A stretch of 37,006 nt of DNA from Cladosporium sp. IMV 00045 (Eukaryota > Ascomycota > Dothideomycetes > Cladosporiales > Cladosporiaceae), in the NCBI GenBank assembly GCA_001931905.2, contig MSJI02000236.1:1-37006 (forward strand), given 5' to 3'. The stretch's first letter is position 1, and every line of letters begins with the position of its first letter. Of this stretch, positions 18,909-28,600 are shown in pieces. The translations under genes and the position numbers were made by a program. Under the pieces are notes generated by a model. The model worked only from the letters and a program-made list of their open reading frames with translations, was not told the DNA's origin and did no database searches.

Positions 18909-20595
18909 TCAGGTGGTCCGTTGTTGCATGACGGACATGCTGATGGTTCGATAAGTAATGAAGAAAGTGAAGGAAAGTGCATGTGTGCCTGAAGCTTAAT
19001 TTGGTGCCTTGCACATGATGTACGCGGTCATGCTCAATTGCGCGCACTGACCCTACCCTAACCCTTGAATCCCCCCCCCCCCTACATCCTACCTCTATCC
19101 TCCTCTTCTGCCAATGGCCTGAGATGAAGATGAGTAGACATACGATGTTCTAATACTGGACTTGGAGTGAGATGTGACGTTTAAAATGAATATGACCGTT
19201 ATGACTGAAGCGACCTCCCGGGGGATTCAAAGACGTTCTCGTCCTATCACTCTGGAAAGATATCCTTTTACCGTTCACACTTGTTTCCGCATCCAACATG
19301 TCGGTTTGTCTGACTGTGCTTCAACGGCTATGACATCAAAAATATGTATTGAATGGCACTCAAGCACATAGTAAAGCTATCATGAAGCACATGACCCTGT
19401 CTTTGACCTGGGAAGGCATGCGTCAAAAAGAGAGAAGGAAACGAATGCAACATACTTGTAGGTCGTATGTTCTGACCTTGAACCATATCAAATGCAGCGA
19501 ACGCAGAGCGCTCTTTGGTAAGGTATGCTTCCTCGAACGACAGATACTTTCGAGAGCGTCAGGAACATGCCGTTAAGATCAAAACCTCGTACATAAGAAG
19601 TACTCAGATCCAACCTCGCCTCTCGCCTCGACATACCTAAGTAACCACATGGCCTGAAGCTCATATGACGATACACATTCCTCGAAACAGATGATGCGAC
19701 GCACAATATCGAGAAGTGAGATCACGATCGTCTGACTTTGTAACACTGAAGAATAGTTGCGGTCGTTGCGTACGTGGCACACGATCTAAACTCGCAGACG
19801 AGATGGAACATCTACTCGTCACGAGAGAACCGTGGTACGACCTCACCGCCGTCGCATGGAATGACATGAGTGCCTGCCGTCAGCACCACCATTGGGACGC
19901 TTCACATTCTTATTACCTCCACTAACTGTGCCACGGCAATAGTAGCATAGTGCTAGCAAGTGAAAAGTGAAAGAGGCGGCGAGAGGTAGCCACACGTCAG
20001 CGCCCAGAGAAAGCGAGGAAGAGACAGAACGCCGCGCGTGGCTCGCGAGACTCGATGCGCCGCTCGTGGCTCGATCAGTGATGCCACATCGCATAAATCG
20101 CGATTCAGACGAGCTGTGGCAGGGATTGTGGGGCCTGCGAAAGGTAGAGTTCATCAATTTCCAAGTTTAAGTGGAGAAGGACATTGGATGTGGCGCAAAC
20201 GATGGACAGCAAGCTCGGGCGCGAATATGCGAGGTGAGGCGCATTGCGTCAAGCTGCCTTTGCTTGTGTGCGCACGCTCTTTGTTGGAGGAGGAGACCTG
20301 TCCGAAGCGATGCCACCCATGGGCAAAACAGGTTTGTACCCGCCGAGGGGGGTGGGCAGGTTAGGTCTAGGTTCTAAACCCAATCAATCGAGAGAGAGTC
20401 TCTTTCTCTTTCTCCTCTCCTGATTATTTCCAATCCGTCTTACCATTTCCATCATTGCATCTCGTCCATTCTCCTAGCTTGGTCGAAAGTCACATACTCT
20501 GACATCTAAACAACACCTTACTGGAGCGGCGACAGAAAGAATTCAAGGAACCTCTACGAGCTTAACAACGCTATATCCAAGTCACCGGCGTCGCC
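18909..20595. other. Long intergenic region upstream of first beta-tail gene
   Basis: About 1.7 kb without a convincing gene. It carries a telomere-like CCCTACCCTAACCC at 19051-19064 and a run of twelve C at 19071-19082. Near 20387-20420 there is a CT-rich tract (GAGAGTCTCTTTCTCTTTCT) typical of fungal core promoters, about 180 bases before the next ATG. Minus-strand frames at 19488-20157 start with ATG or alternates but resemble no known protein. Confidence 0.45.
19051..19082. repeat. Telomere-like short tract plus C12 homopolymer
   Basis: CCCTACCCTAACCC is two and a half imperfect units of the fungal telomere repeat (CCCTAA). Six bases later comes a run of 12 cytosines. It is too short to be an old telomere; polymerase slippage or end-joining insertion could produce it. 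Confidence 0.4.
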
Positions 20596-21252
20596 ATGGC
20601 GGACACACAAACCCCCAAGAAGACCCCCAAGAAGTTGGGTGGCAAGAAGCAAGCGCAGCAACCCACGCCCGACCAGACCGACGAAGGCGGCGAGGGACAG
20701 GCTGAGGGTGGTGTTGAGGCGGAAGGCGAAGCAAACGCAAGCGCAGAAGCCGACGTCAAGGCTGAAGGCGGTGCCGATGCAGACGGCGAAGAAGAGGCCG
20801 AGCCGCAACCCCAGCGCCAGCAATCACGCCGCCGTCAAAGCCGTGGTCGCGGTCGCAAGGGCGGACAAGAAAGCGACAACGAGTCTGTGGCACGCTCGGA
20901 TGTGAGCGCATCGGGCGGCCGTCGCCAGCGCCAGAAGCAAAAGAAGCAGGCCAAGAGCTCGCAGGGAGGCCCGCTCGACGACATCACCGAGCAAGTACCT
21001 GGCGGCGACTTGGTCAACGGTGCCGGCGACATGGTACAGAACACGGCGGGCGACGCAGTCAACAAGGTCGGCGATACCGCTGGCCAGGCATTGGGTGGTC
21101 TGACTGGCGGTAAGGGCCAGGGACAGCAGGAGGGTGGCGGCGACGAGGGCGGCGGAGAGCAGCTGCGTCTTCGTCTCGAGCTCAACTTGGACATTGAGAT
21201 CCAGTTGAAGGCCAAGATTCATGGTGACTTGACGCTGGGTCTGCTGAACTAG
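20596..21252 (+). CDS. Low-complexity protein with alternating beta-type C-terminal tail
   Basis: This 218-residue protein starts MADTQTPKKTPKKLGGKKQ at ATG 20596 (context CGCCATGG). Residues about 1-130 are disordered and highly charged: lysine-rich, then Glu/Ala/Gly-rich, then RS/RQ/RGRGRKG-rich, then a second basic patch (RRQRQKQKKQAK). Residues about 125-170 have periodic VNGAGDMVQNTAGDAVNKVG-type amphipathic units. After a Gly/Glu linker the last 30 residues switch character: in LRLRLELNLDIEIQLKAKI, then GDLTLGLL, nearly every second residue is Leu or Ile. The next gene on the same strand ends in a closely similar segment. No known domain; cell location is unclear, though the basic, RGR-rich body could favour the nucleus or RNA. 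No intron is needed. Confidence 0.8.
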   Translation: MADTQTPKKTPKKLGGKKQAQQPTPDQTDEGGEGQAEGGVEAEGEANASAEADVKAEGGADADGEEEAEPQPQRQQSRRRQSRGRGRKGGQESDNESVARSDVSASGGRRQRQKQKKQAKSSQGGPLDDITEQVPGGDLVNGAGDMVQNTAGDAVNKVGDTAGQALGGLTGGKGQGQQEGGGDEGGGEQLRLRLELNLDIEIQLKAKIHGDLTLGLLN

Positions 21253-22496
21253 ATGGATTTACACGTGACGATTGAGAAACGGGCTTTGGTTATTTCTATT
21301 TGATTTCTTTTCTCTTTTCTGAGTAATAGCTTTAAGTGCTAGGATTCTACGAGTTGATGGCAGGCGTTTGCTTGGAGTGATATATGCTGGCTACTGTAAT
21401 TTACCTGAAAATCACACTGCTATACCAAAGCTTGCATTTCCCATTGTTTGGTTAGATTGTCATCGTTGATCGCAGAAGATGATAACTCGCATAGGAAATC
21501 CTGCCTTTCGTTCGTGATCTTGTCTTCAACAATAAACATGTCAACATTTGCATCGCAAGACGGCATCGGATTTGGCGCCACAGGTGATGTTTCCAATTCT
21601 TCCAAGCGGCAGAGAATTGAAGTCCATCTCTGCCACTGTGGCCTGTTTCCATGTGGCAGCAACTTTGAAAAACTGCCACTGTGGCCATGGAGGCACAGCA
21701 CGGCACAAGAGAGGGTCGAAGAGAGGTGGCTATCGCCCAACTCCCTCACTTCTCTCACCTCTCTTGCGCCCGCTTCCCCCATCTCACGTCAATGACATAA
21801 CGCCTGGCGATCTCGATGCGCATCACCACCTCGATCACCGAGCCCTTGTTCCTACCACAAAATGGCCTTGCCAGCGAGCTTCGGACTGGTGCGTGGCACA
21901 CATGGGATCCAGCCACTATGCCCAAAAGCGAACGCCACGGCCAGGTTCAGTTGCAAGTCCGCGCAAGCCAACATGTCTGTCCAACGGCAGACTCAGCAGT
22001 GGCTCATTTGTGACCCAAGCGGATGCAGCATTACGAGGCTGGTGTGTCATTGCGCAGAGAGTTTTGTGCTACTGCCAAACGTCGAATGAGCTGTGGCGCA
22101 GAAGATCCCTGTCGGCCTGCACTCCTTGTGCTTTGCGAGCGCTGGTCCGGCGGGGCGCATTCGATCATCGACAGAAACCTGTTTATGGCTGGTGCCGGGC
22201 TCTGCCTGGCCATGCGCCATCTTTGCTCGCTAGCAATGCTCTGTGAGATGGGGCTGCTGTTGCTGTGATTGCTTCTCGCTATCCTACGGATTATTGCTAC
22301 TGTCCGGTTGTCTTCCTTACCTTACTTTCTCTGGGAATCACTGCTTTGGAATCCTTTCGTGAAGGTTACTGGAACTATCGACATCGACGAGGACGAACAA
22401 GACGACATCGACGAATTGCGACAGACTATACATCGATTCCGCACAGCCACCCTTCAGAAGGGCCGCGTCTAGCATCCTACACACACAACAATCGCC
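21253..22496. promoter_or_regulatory. Intergenic region between the two beta-tail genes
   Basis: This 1.24-kb gap contains the 3' end of the first gene and the promoter and leader of the second. Frames spanning 21548-22246 start with TTG and read as Cys/Arg/His-rich, low-confidence translations. Two GCCACTGTGGC palindromes lie at 21632-21642 and 21675-21685. No RNA gene is recognised. Confidence 0.45.
21630..21686. repeat. Two copies of palindromic CTGCCACTGTGGCC with inverted half-site between
   Basis: The 14-base word CTGCCACTGTGGCC occurs at 21630-21643 and again at 21673-21686. Its core GCCAC-T-GTGGC is itself palindromic. GTGGCAG, the reverse complement of the first seven bases, sits between them at 21653-21659. 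Such an arrangement can mark a paired binding site for a dimeric regulator or a local hairpin; I cannot tell which. Confidence 0.5.
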
Positions 22497-23120
22497 ATGT
22501 CGTCGAGAAACGCCTGGGATCGTGAGTATCACGATGAGGCCTACGACGACACTGAGCAGCAAGATATCGACCGCCGCAAGCAAGAACTCACCACCCGACA
22601 AAGCGCCGATGGCGGCCCTGAACGCCAGCACGACGGTGCTCCCACTCAAGGTCGCACCGTCACCGAGCAGAAGAAGCTTGAGAATTTGATTGCGATGCAG
22701 CGTCGCGAAGAGGGCATGCAGACCAATCGCTCACGCAGCTCCTCTCGTCGCGCACGGCGTAAGCGCGTTGAGAAGGCTCAGCGAGACGGAAAGTACATGC
22801 ACACCTCATCGCTCGAGGGTATCGAGGAAGCGGACGCCAGCATGGAACTCATGGGCCAGCGACCTTTCGAGCGCATTGGTCCAGACAGCACGAGTATGGA
22901 TGGTCCCGTGACGAATGCTCGCGCCATGCGCGGTGAGATTCCTCTGCGTGGCAGTGATCCGAGGCAGCCCAAATACGTTTCGGACGACAAGAAGGAGACG
23001 TTCGGCGCCGACGGCAGCTTGCAAGACAACGACGGCCTGAAGCTCTCCTTGGAAGCGAATCTGGACATCGAAATCGAGTTGAAGGCTTCAATTCGTGGCG
23101 ATTTGACCCTTAGCTTATAG
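22497..23120 (+). CDS. Charged low-complexity protein sharing the beta-type C-terminal tail
   Basis: This 207-residue protein starts MSSRNAWDREYHDEAYDDTE at ATG 22497. The body is hydrophilic and unlike the preceding gene: an acidic N-terminus, a Gln/Arg-rich middle with a basic RSRSSSRRARRKRVEKAQR cluster at about 77-95 (a plausible nuclear signal or RNA-contact patch), then a short acidic/Ser region and a stretch with PLRGSDPRQPKYVSDDKKE. The last 28 residues, including LKLSLEANLDIEIELKA and IRGDLTLSL, match the tail of the gene 1.2 kb upstream at about 20 of 27 positions and keep its every-second-residue hydrophobic pattern. The stop TAG at 23118-23120 overlaps a consensus splice donor (GTAAGT from 23120), so alternative C-termini are conceivable. 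An internal GTGAGT at 22520 also looks like a donor, but the frame is open across it. Confidence 0.8.
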   Translation: MSSRNAWDREYHDEAYDDTEQQDIDRRKQELTTRQSADGGPERQHDGAPTQGRTVTEQKKLENLIAMQRREEGMQTNRSRSSSRRARRKRVEKAQRDGKYMHTSSLEGIEEADASMELMGQRPFERIGPDSTSMDGPVTNARAMRGEIPLRGSDPRQPKYVSDDKKETFGADGSLQDNDGLKLSLEANLDIEIELKASIRGDLTLSL

Positions 23121-24432
23121 TAAGTTCTCTTCTTTTGTTTTCTTGATCGTTTATAAACTTCCATCACCGCCACCCCCACCAAAACGGCACACAGCACATC
23201 ACCACCACAGCACATCACCCTCTGCCACCGCCACTGCTCTATCATGGGAATTTCCAACGCCCATGATGAGCAGGCGTTATGCAGACCATCAGAAAATTTC
23301 ACAAGCCACATCAGTCCCTTTGCCTCCCCTCCCCTTCCATTCCCCTTCAGCACGTCACCCAGTATCTCTTGCAACATGCAAAAAGAGGGTTCCAAAAACT
23401 CTTTCTCACACATCCGACAGCGAGTAACCGTCAAATAGCGCGTAAGGAAAATCCAAGCCGCCGAAGAGAACACTTTGACGAAGACGACGACGAAAAAGGA
23501 AACGGATCATCTTTCACGAACAAATCGCGTGCCGACCAGAAAAATCTCATTACAATCATCGCCTCGCCTCTGAATCCCCCTCGTTTCCTTTTTCTCTTTC
23601 TTCGTCCAACGAATTCCTATCACGCCGCCTACCGATCTTCTTTTTCATCTTTTCACACCAAACTGGAAGCGGGATGTCGACTTACTATCTTCTTCAATAG
23701 CTGCTGAAAGGAAAAGTCCAAGTCGTTGTCGATGTATCAGTGGGGAAGTCGCATGTCTTATGCGATGAACCTTTGATGCACGACTGGATGGGTGACTTGC
23801 GATTCTTGTACGCTATTTTGTACGCTTTAAAGGACTCTATTTGGGTTTTGTTTGCTTTCGCTATGGCGACTCTGGAGCATTTGGGGGCCAAACTTGATAT
23901 ATTTCTATTTTTCTGGGACGGAATGGGTTTTTAAGTAATTTGACGAAACGAGATTTAAGATTCTTTCAGTCGCTCGATGACGGAGACACTATCTTTATGC
24001 CTTCACAACAACAGATTGCAACGACTTTGCGGGCGTTCATGTCTGCTTTCAGCATGTGTAGAGGTGGTGGAGGTTGTGTCGAACTCCAGAACGCATGTGT
24101 ATGAAACACATGCCCTTCAGCAACCCGATATGAGTATTAACACAAGCTATTTTCTACTTCGCCGTATTGCCGTGTATAGCAAATTGTAAGTATCCTCGCT
24201 TTTCGTTTCTCAGATAGATGTCTGCATCATGCATGTTCCCAACCATGCCAAGCCCCAACTTTTGGTGGGCTTCTTGTCACATGTGACAACACCTCCGGTT
24301 ATCGGTGAACACCTGACTGCTAGAGTATTCGGAACGTACGTCTCAAGCAGAGGGAGCCTTGAAGGAAATCCAGGAAATCTACTGCAGTCCATACCAACTT
24401 CCAACAAGACACATACATACCATCACGACAAC
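23121..24432. other. Intergenic region, second beta-tail gene / DUF2470 gene
   Basis: About 1.3 kb. The first 250 bases are C- and CA-rich (repeated CACCACC, CACATCACC), consistent with a 3' untranslated region. The rest holds the promoter of the DUF2470 gene. Short frames (for example 23740-23934 plus strand) have no recognisable similarity. Confidence 0.45.
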
Positions 24433-25192
24433 ATGGCAGACCCCGAACAAGCCGCCAAAGACACCGCCACCCAACAGCGCATAATCAACCACATGAACAA
24501 AGACCACCATGACTCCGTAAGCTCATCTTCCTATATTCCATCAAAATCCCCTCCAAATCCCCTATCCACTAGAACCGAACACCCACTAACCCACCCACAA
24601 GATAATCCGCTACCTGGAACACCACCACTCCCTCTCCCCCTTCACAGCGAGCAGCAGCCGCATGACAGCCATAGACCTCACCGGCATGACCTTCCTGACC
24701 AGCAGCGGCCAAACTTACCACATCCCCTTCAACCCACCCTTGGAGTCCTACGCCTCCGCGCGCCCGCGCGTCGTAGCCATGGACCAAGAAAGCCTTTCCG
24801 CCCTGCGGCGCTCCTCCATCACGATTTCCACCTTCCCCGGCCCCTCCACCACCCACCTCCTCGCCCTCCTAATCTGCACCGCGACCTTCCTCTCCTTCAG
24901 CCAGCGCTGGTGGTTCGCCCCGTCCGGTCCCATGGCGAGTCTGCTCGGAGGCGGCTTCGCGCGTTTCGCCTGGAGCATTCAGCCCAAATTGTTCTGGGGC
25001 ATGGTGCTGATCCACGGCGCGGAGCTGGCGTGGTTCGTTCCGTGCAGGCTGCGGAGGCATTCGGTCGATGTGCGCTCGGGGGTTTTCTGGACGTGGTGCG
25101 CGGCGGAGTTTGTGGCGGGGGTTTTCTGCACGGGGGATTTTGATGCGTTGGTGGAGCGGGTGAGGAGGGAGAAGGAGGGGGCGAAGCACTGA
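24433..25192 (+). CDS. DUF2470 domain membrane protein, two exons
   Basis: Exon 1 is 24433-24516 (28 codons, MADPEQAAKDTATQQ...) and exon 2 is 24602-25192, giving 224 residues. The 85-nt intron starts GTAAGC, has a CACTAAC branch and ends ACAAG; it falls between codons. The DUF2470 core is clear: RIINHMNKDHHDS at residues 16-28, then IIRYLEHHHSLSPF, and TFLTSSGQTYHIPFNPPL at about 58-75. In bacteria and plants this fold is linked to heme-oxygenase-like and heme-binding proteins. After RPRVVAMDQES the C-terminal half carries about three membrane segments (near 113-130, 158-176 and 188-206). Similar fungal proteins are labelled integral membrane proteins of unknown function. Heme binding here is inference only. 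The gene converges on the KAR9/GAR gene. Confidence 0.85.
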
Positions 25193-25660
25193 GTCGACCG
25201 GACTAGATGAGGTTGAGGTTGTCGTGCGATGGCGCAGAGTGGCTCTGAATCATTCCATATCAACGAACGCAAAGCAAGACGAATGTGACTCGGCAGCGAA
25301 AGAAACAAAGTCTGAAGGCAAACTCGACGTGTTCATTGCCTCGATCATCCCACCCCCAAAAAGAAGCCAAGCGAACGGCATTTCGAAAGCTGGATATTTA
25401 TATGCCGCGCTGCTGTAGTGTGATGTACTACCGCACTGTACTAATATACGGGAAAAGAGAAGCATGCCTGCATTTGGAGAAAGCGAAAAGGGGAAACGAG
25501 AAAAAACGAGACAAGCGGGAAGAAGGACGTAAAACAAACGACCCAAGAGCAAGAGGTAAACCAGAAGAATCCCAGCGAAGAAGGGGAAAGGTCGACATAT
25601 CATCATCATCACCAACCCCTCCAAACCCCTCCCCAAGAAAACCCCCAAAGAAAAAAGCCC
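25193..25660. other. Convergent intergenic region, DUF2470 / KAR9-GAR genes
   Basis: This is the 3' region shared by converging genes. The plus strand from about 25470 to 25680 is purine-rich, and a CATCATCATCATCACC microsatellite sits near 25599-25614. Open frames here are low-complexity. Confidence 0.5.
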
Positions 25661-28600
25661 CTACTCCCCCTTCCCAGCATTCGACCCCCTAAACACAATC
25701 CTCCTAGTCCCGCCCACTTTCCCCAACTCGCCAAAGAACTTCTTATCACCACCTCCACTGCCCTTCTTCTCCGCACTAGCCTTCTGCACCCTCTCGACCA
25801 TGCCCTCGACCCACCGTGCCTTCTGCTCGGGTAATTCCTTCTTGCCCGCGCTGCCGCCGCCCATGCCGATCTCGGACCAGCTGTGTTTGCTGCCGGGGCG
25901 ATTGGAAGAGTCAGCCGTTGAGGGGCGGGAGTGTGAGCGGGGAGGGATGGGTGGGGTGACGGGATTGTTGTTGTCTGTGGGGGAGGTGTTTTCTTGCTTG
26001 GGGTTGTCGGCGGGCGTGATCGGTGGTGCTGGAGAGAGCCGGCCAGTTCCATTCATTGCAGCGGACAGAGGGCCACTAGCCTGCCGTCTCAATGCTGGGT
26101 GGATGTTGCTGTTGTTGTTGACTTCTTTGATGTCGACTTCGCCTGACACGGTGCGGGAGCCGTGATGCTCTGCGTACTGGCGCAGGTAGTCGGCGAGGTC
26201 GGCCCAGCCGCCTCCAACGCGGACCATGACGCGCTCGCCTTCGCCGACTAGGCGGACGAAGAGTTTGATGGGTTCCTCGCGGCCGGCTTGCGTGAGGTGG
26301 TAGAGCTTGACTTCCGGTTCGTTGGCGGATGTTGTCTTCCTGCTTGGCGTGGGATCGGCGGGTGCGAGGGTGAGGCCGCCAGGACCTGTTGATGTGCGTG
26401 ATGGCACGCGCGCGTTGTTCTTGGGTCTGGGACCGCTGTAGTTGCGCGGCTCTGCTGTGCGAGGTTGGGGTGTTGTTGCGCCGCTGCGGAAGCGGATAGG
26501 CGCTGGGAGCTGTTGGAGGACTTCGTTCACATGACGGTCGATAGTGTCAGTTTCGACTTTACGTGACGAGCGCAGATTGGTCGATGAACCGTTAGGCTGA
26601 TTGCCTAAGCCGCGTCGCTTGCCCATGAAAGAGTTCAGACCTTCTTTCTCGGATACTGGTGTGGCTTGATCAGAGACGGCGCTGAGGTTGGAAGTCTTGT
26701 GCTTCAACCAGCCCTGATCTGACGATGATGGCAAAGGAGACACCGGGCTTCTCGGACGTTCTTCATGAATGGTAGGTGGCGTGGGGAACATAGGCGCTTC
26801 CTTCCGGCTCACAGGGCTTGTAGGGCTATCGTCGAAAGGTCGCGACTCCTGCTGCTGATATTGTTGTTGCTCAGGGTCGATAGCGGATGAAGTACTGCTC
26901 TTGCGTCGTGGTAAATCGATGCTCTTCACCTCAAGTCGAGGCTGACTTTCGAGACTGATCTTGCTTGCCCTTCGGAATGAGAAGTCGTCGTCAATGACAG
27001 CATTTTCGGTGAGATCCTCCATGACTTCGTCACGCTCTCGCCGTGCATCTCTGAATTGCATCGGAGAGCTTGTCTGTGAGCTTCTCGGTCTGTTCTGCTG
27101 CGGAGAGGGTATAGTGGCGCTAGTCCTGCGCGATAGTGATGGGGATGCCATCTGGAAGTAGCTGACTCTTGCGTCCTGGATTTCAGGCGAGTAAGTGTCC
27201 GAAGCGACAGAATTGGGCGTGAGCGGGTCATCCATGCTGGTTGGAGGTACAGGAAGGCTGGACATAGCGGGCAAATCTATGTGATTCGGCCTAATTACAC
27301 TTCCTGGCGACGAGACAGTGTTGTCCTCACCGATGAGCTGAGTACGATATACTGATCGAGGAGAGCTATTCAGCATGGAAGGATCGACCATGGGCACACC
27401 TGTATAGCGAACAGGCGACCGATCCTTTGGCGGCCCAGGGAACGCCTCAGGCTTCAACTCCTCCACCTCAAGCGCTGGAGATTGCGAGCGTTGATCAGGA
27501 GTACCAGGGAAACTGTCGACGAAGTTGCGGTCAAACGATTCACTCTCCATCGGCTTCCGAGGGCTGGACATGCCCGGAGTAGGGTCGGCCCCAGGATCGT
27601 AGGACTCGGCAATTTTTGCTACAATGCGAGAGTTGCCCTCATTTATTGATTCATTCGGGGACAAAGGCCAGTTCTCTGCGAAATCGAATCCAGGAAACTC
27701 CTCCCTCTTCGACTCCTCAATACCAGGTGATGCTGGCACAGGCTCCAGATTTCGGGATTTGCGTGCGCTCTGCATCGATCGCCTTGGGCTCTTGGGTGGC
27801 AGTATAGGTACGGGGGGAGCATCAGCATCAGCAACAACTGGAGTGTCGTCGGGTCTGCTCTCCGATGCGTTGACAGCATCGCTCGAGCTGCTGCCAATAG
27901 TCTTCCTACGCATGGAACCCATTGGACTGGCGGGCGCCCTTCCGCCCCATATGATCCCATTCTCCTTATTCACACTCCCGTTGCGCCTGTGAACCTCAGA
28001 CCTCAGCGAGCTGCTGCGACTGCGATCCGGCGTCGAAGAGGCCGAAGTCGACTCTGTCTTGAAGAGTCGCGCGAACGCGTTGCTAGCATGCTCGAACGGC
28101 CTGACGGGTGATTTGGTGTTGCGTTGTAATGACTGTGTTTTTTCCAGATCGCCGGCGAAAATTGCACGCTTCTTGGCGACTGAAAGAGAGGGTTCCCTTG
28201 ATGGCGGGAGAGAGTTTGACTGTGTATCATAGACTGAGCTTGCACGGCGCGACGCTTCGTCCCCTGTGATGCCGTCCTTGGGATATTCCTGGCCGTCGCC
28301 ACCATCGTAGGGAAGTATGATGGGGACATGCCGAGCGCCACGGACCGAACTGCGCCTGGATATATCAGAATAAGCAGGACTCATGTCGACAATGTTGTCA
28401 GCTTGATCAGTTGGGATGGTTGAGGAGTCGTCTCTAGGCACTTCTGGTCTCGCAATTGTGACAGATGCGCGGGGCGACGTCAGACTAGCCGTCTTGCTTT
28501 CGTAGGAAGTTGTGTTGGTGGGCATCGTTTCATGAGTCGCTCTGCTATCCACCGGCGTGGCTTGCTCCCCAAATGAACTGCTCTCCGCATCGGCTACACC

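Noticed and set aside
18859..19047. A 62-codon minus-strand ATG frame near the orphan segment
   Set aside because: It overlaps the orphan segment in another frame, is His/Leu-rich and looks random, while the orphan frame has clear protein character.
20340..20420. The CT/GA-rich tract upstream of the first beta-tail gene as a special repeat
   Set aside because: Such tracts are normal around fungal transcription start sites and need no further explanation.
21548..22246. A 232-codon plus-strand frame between the two beta-tail genes
   Set aside because: It begins at TTG, has erratic Cys/His/Arg/Trp composition and no recognisable domain. It most likely arises by chance in promoter or leader sequence.
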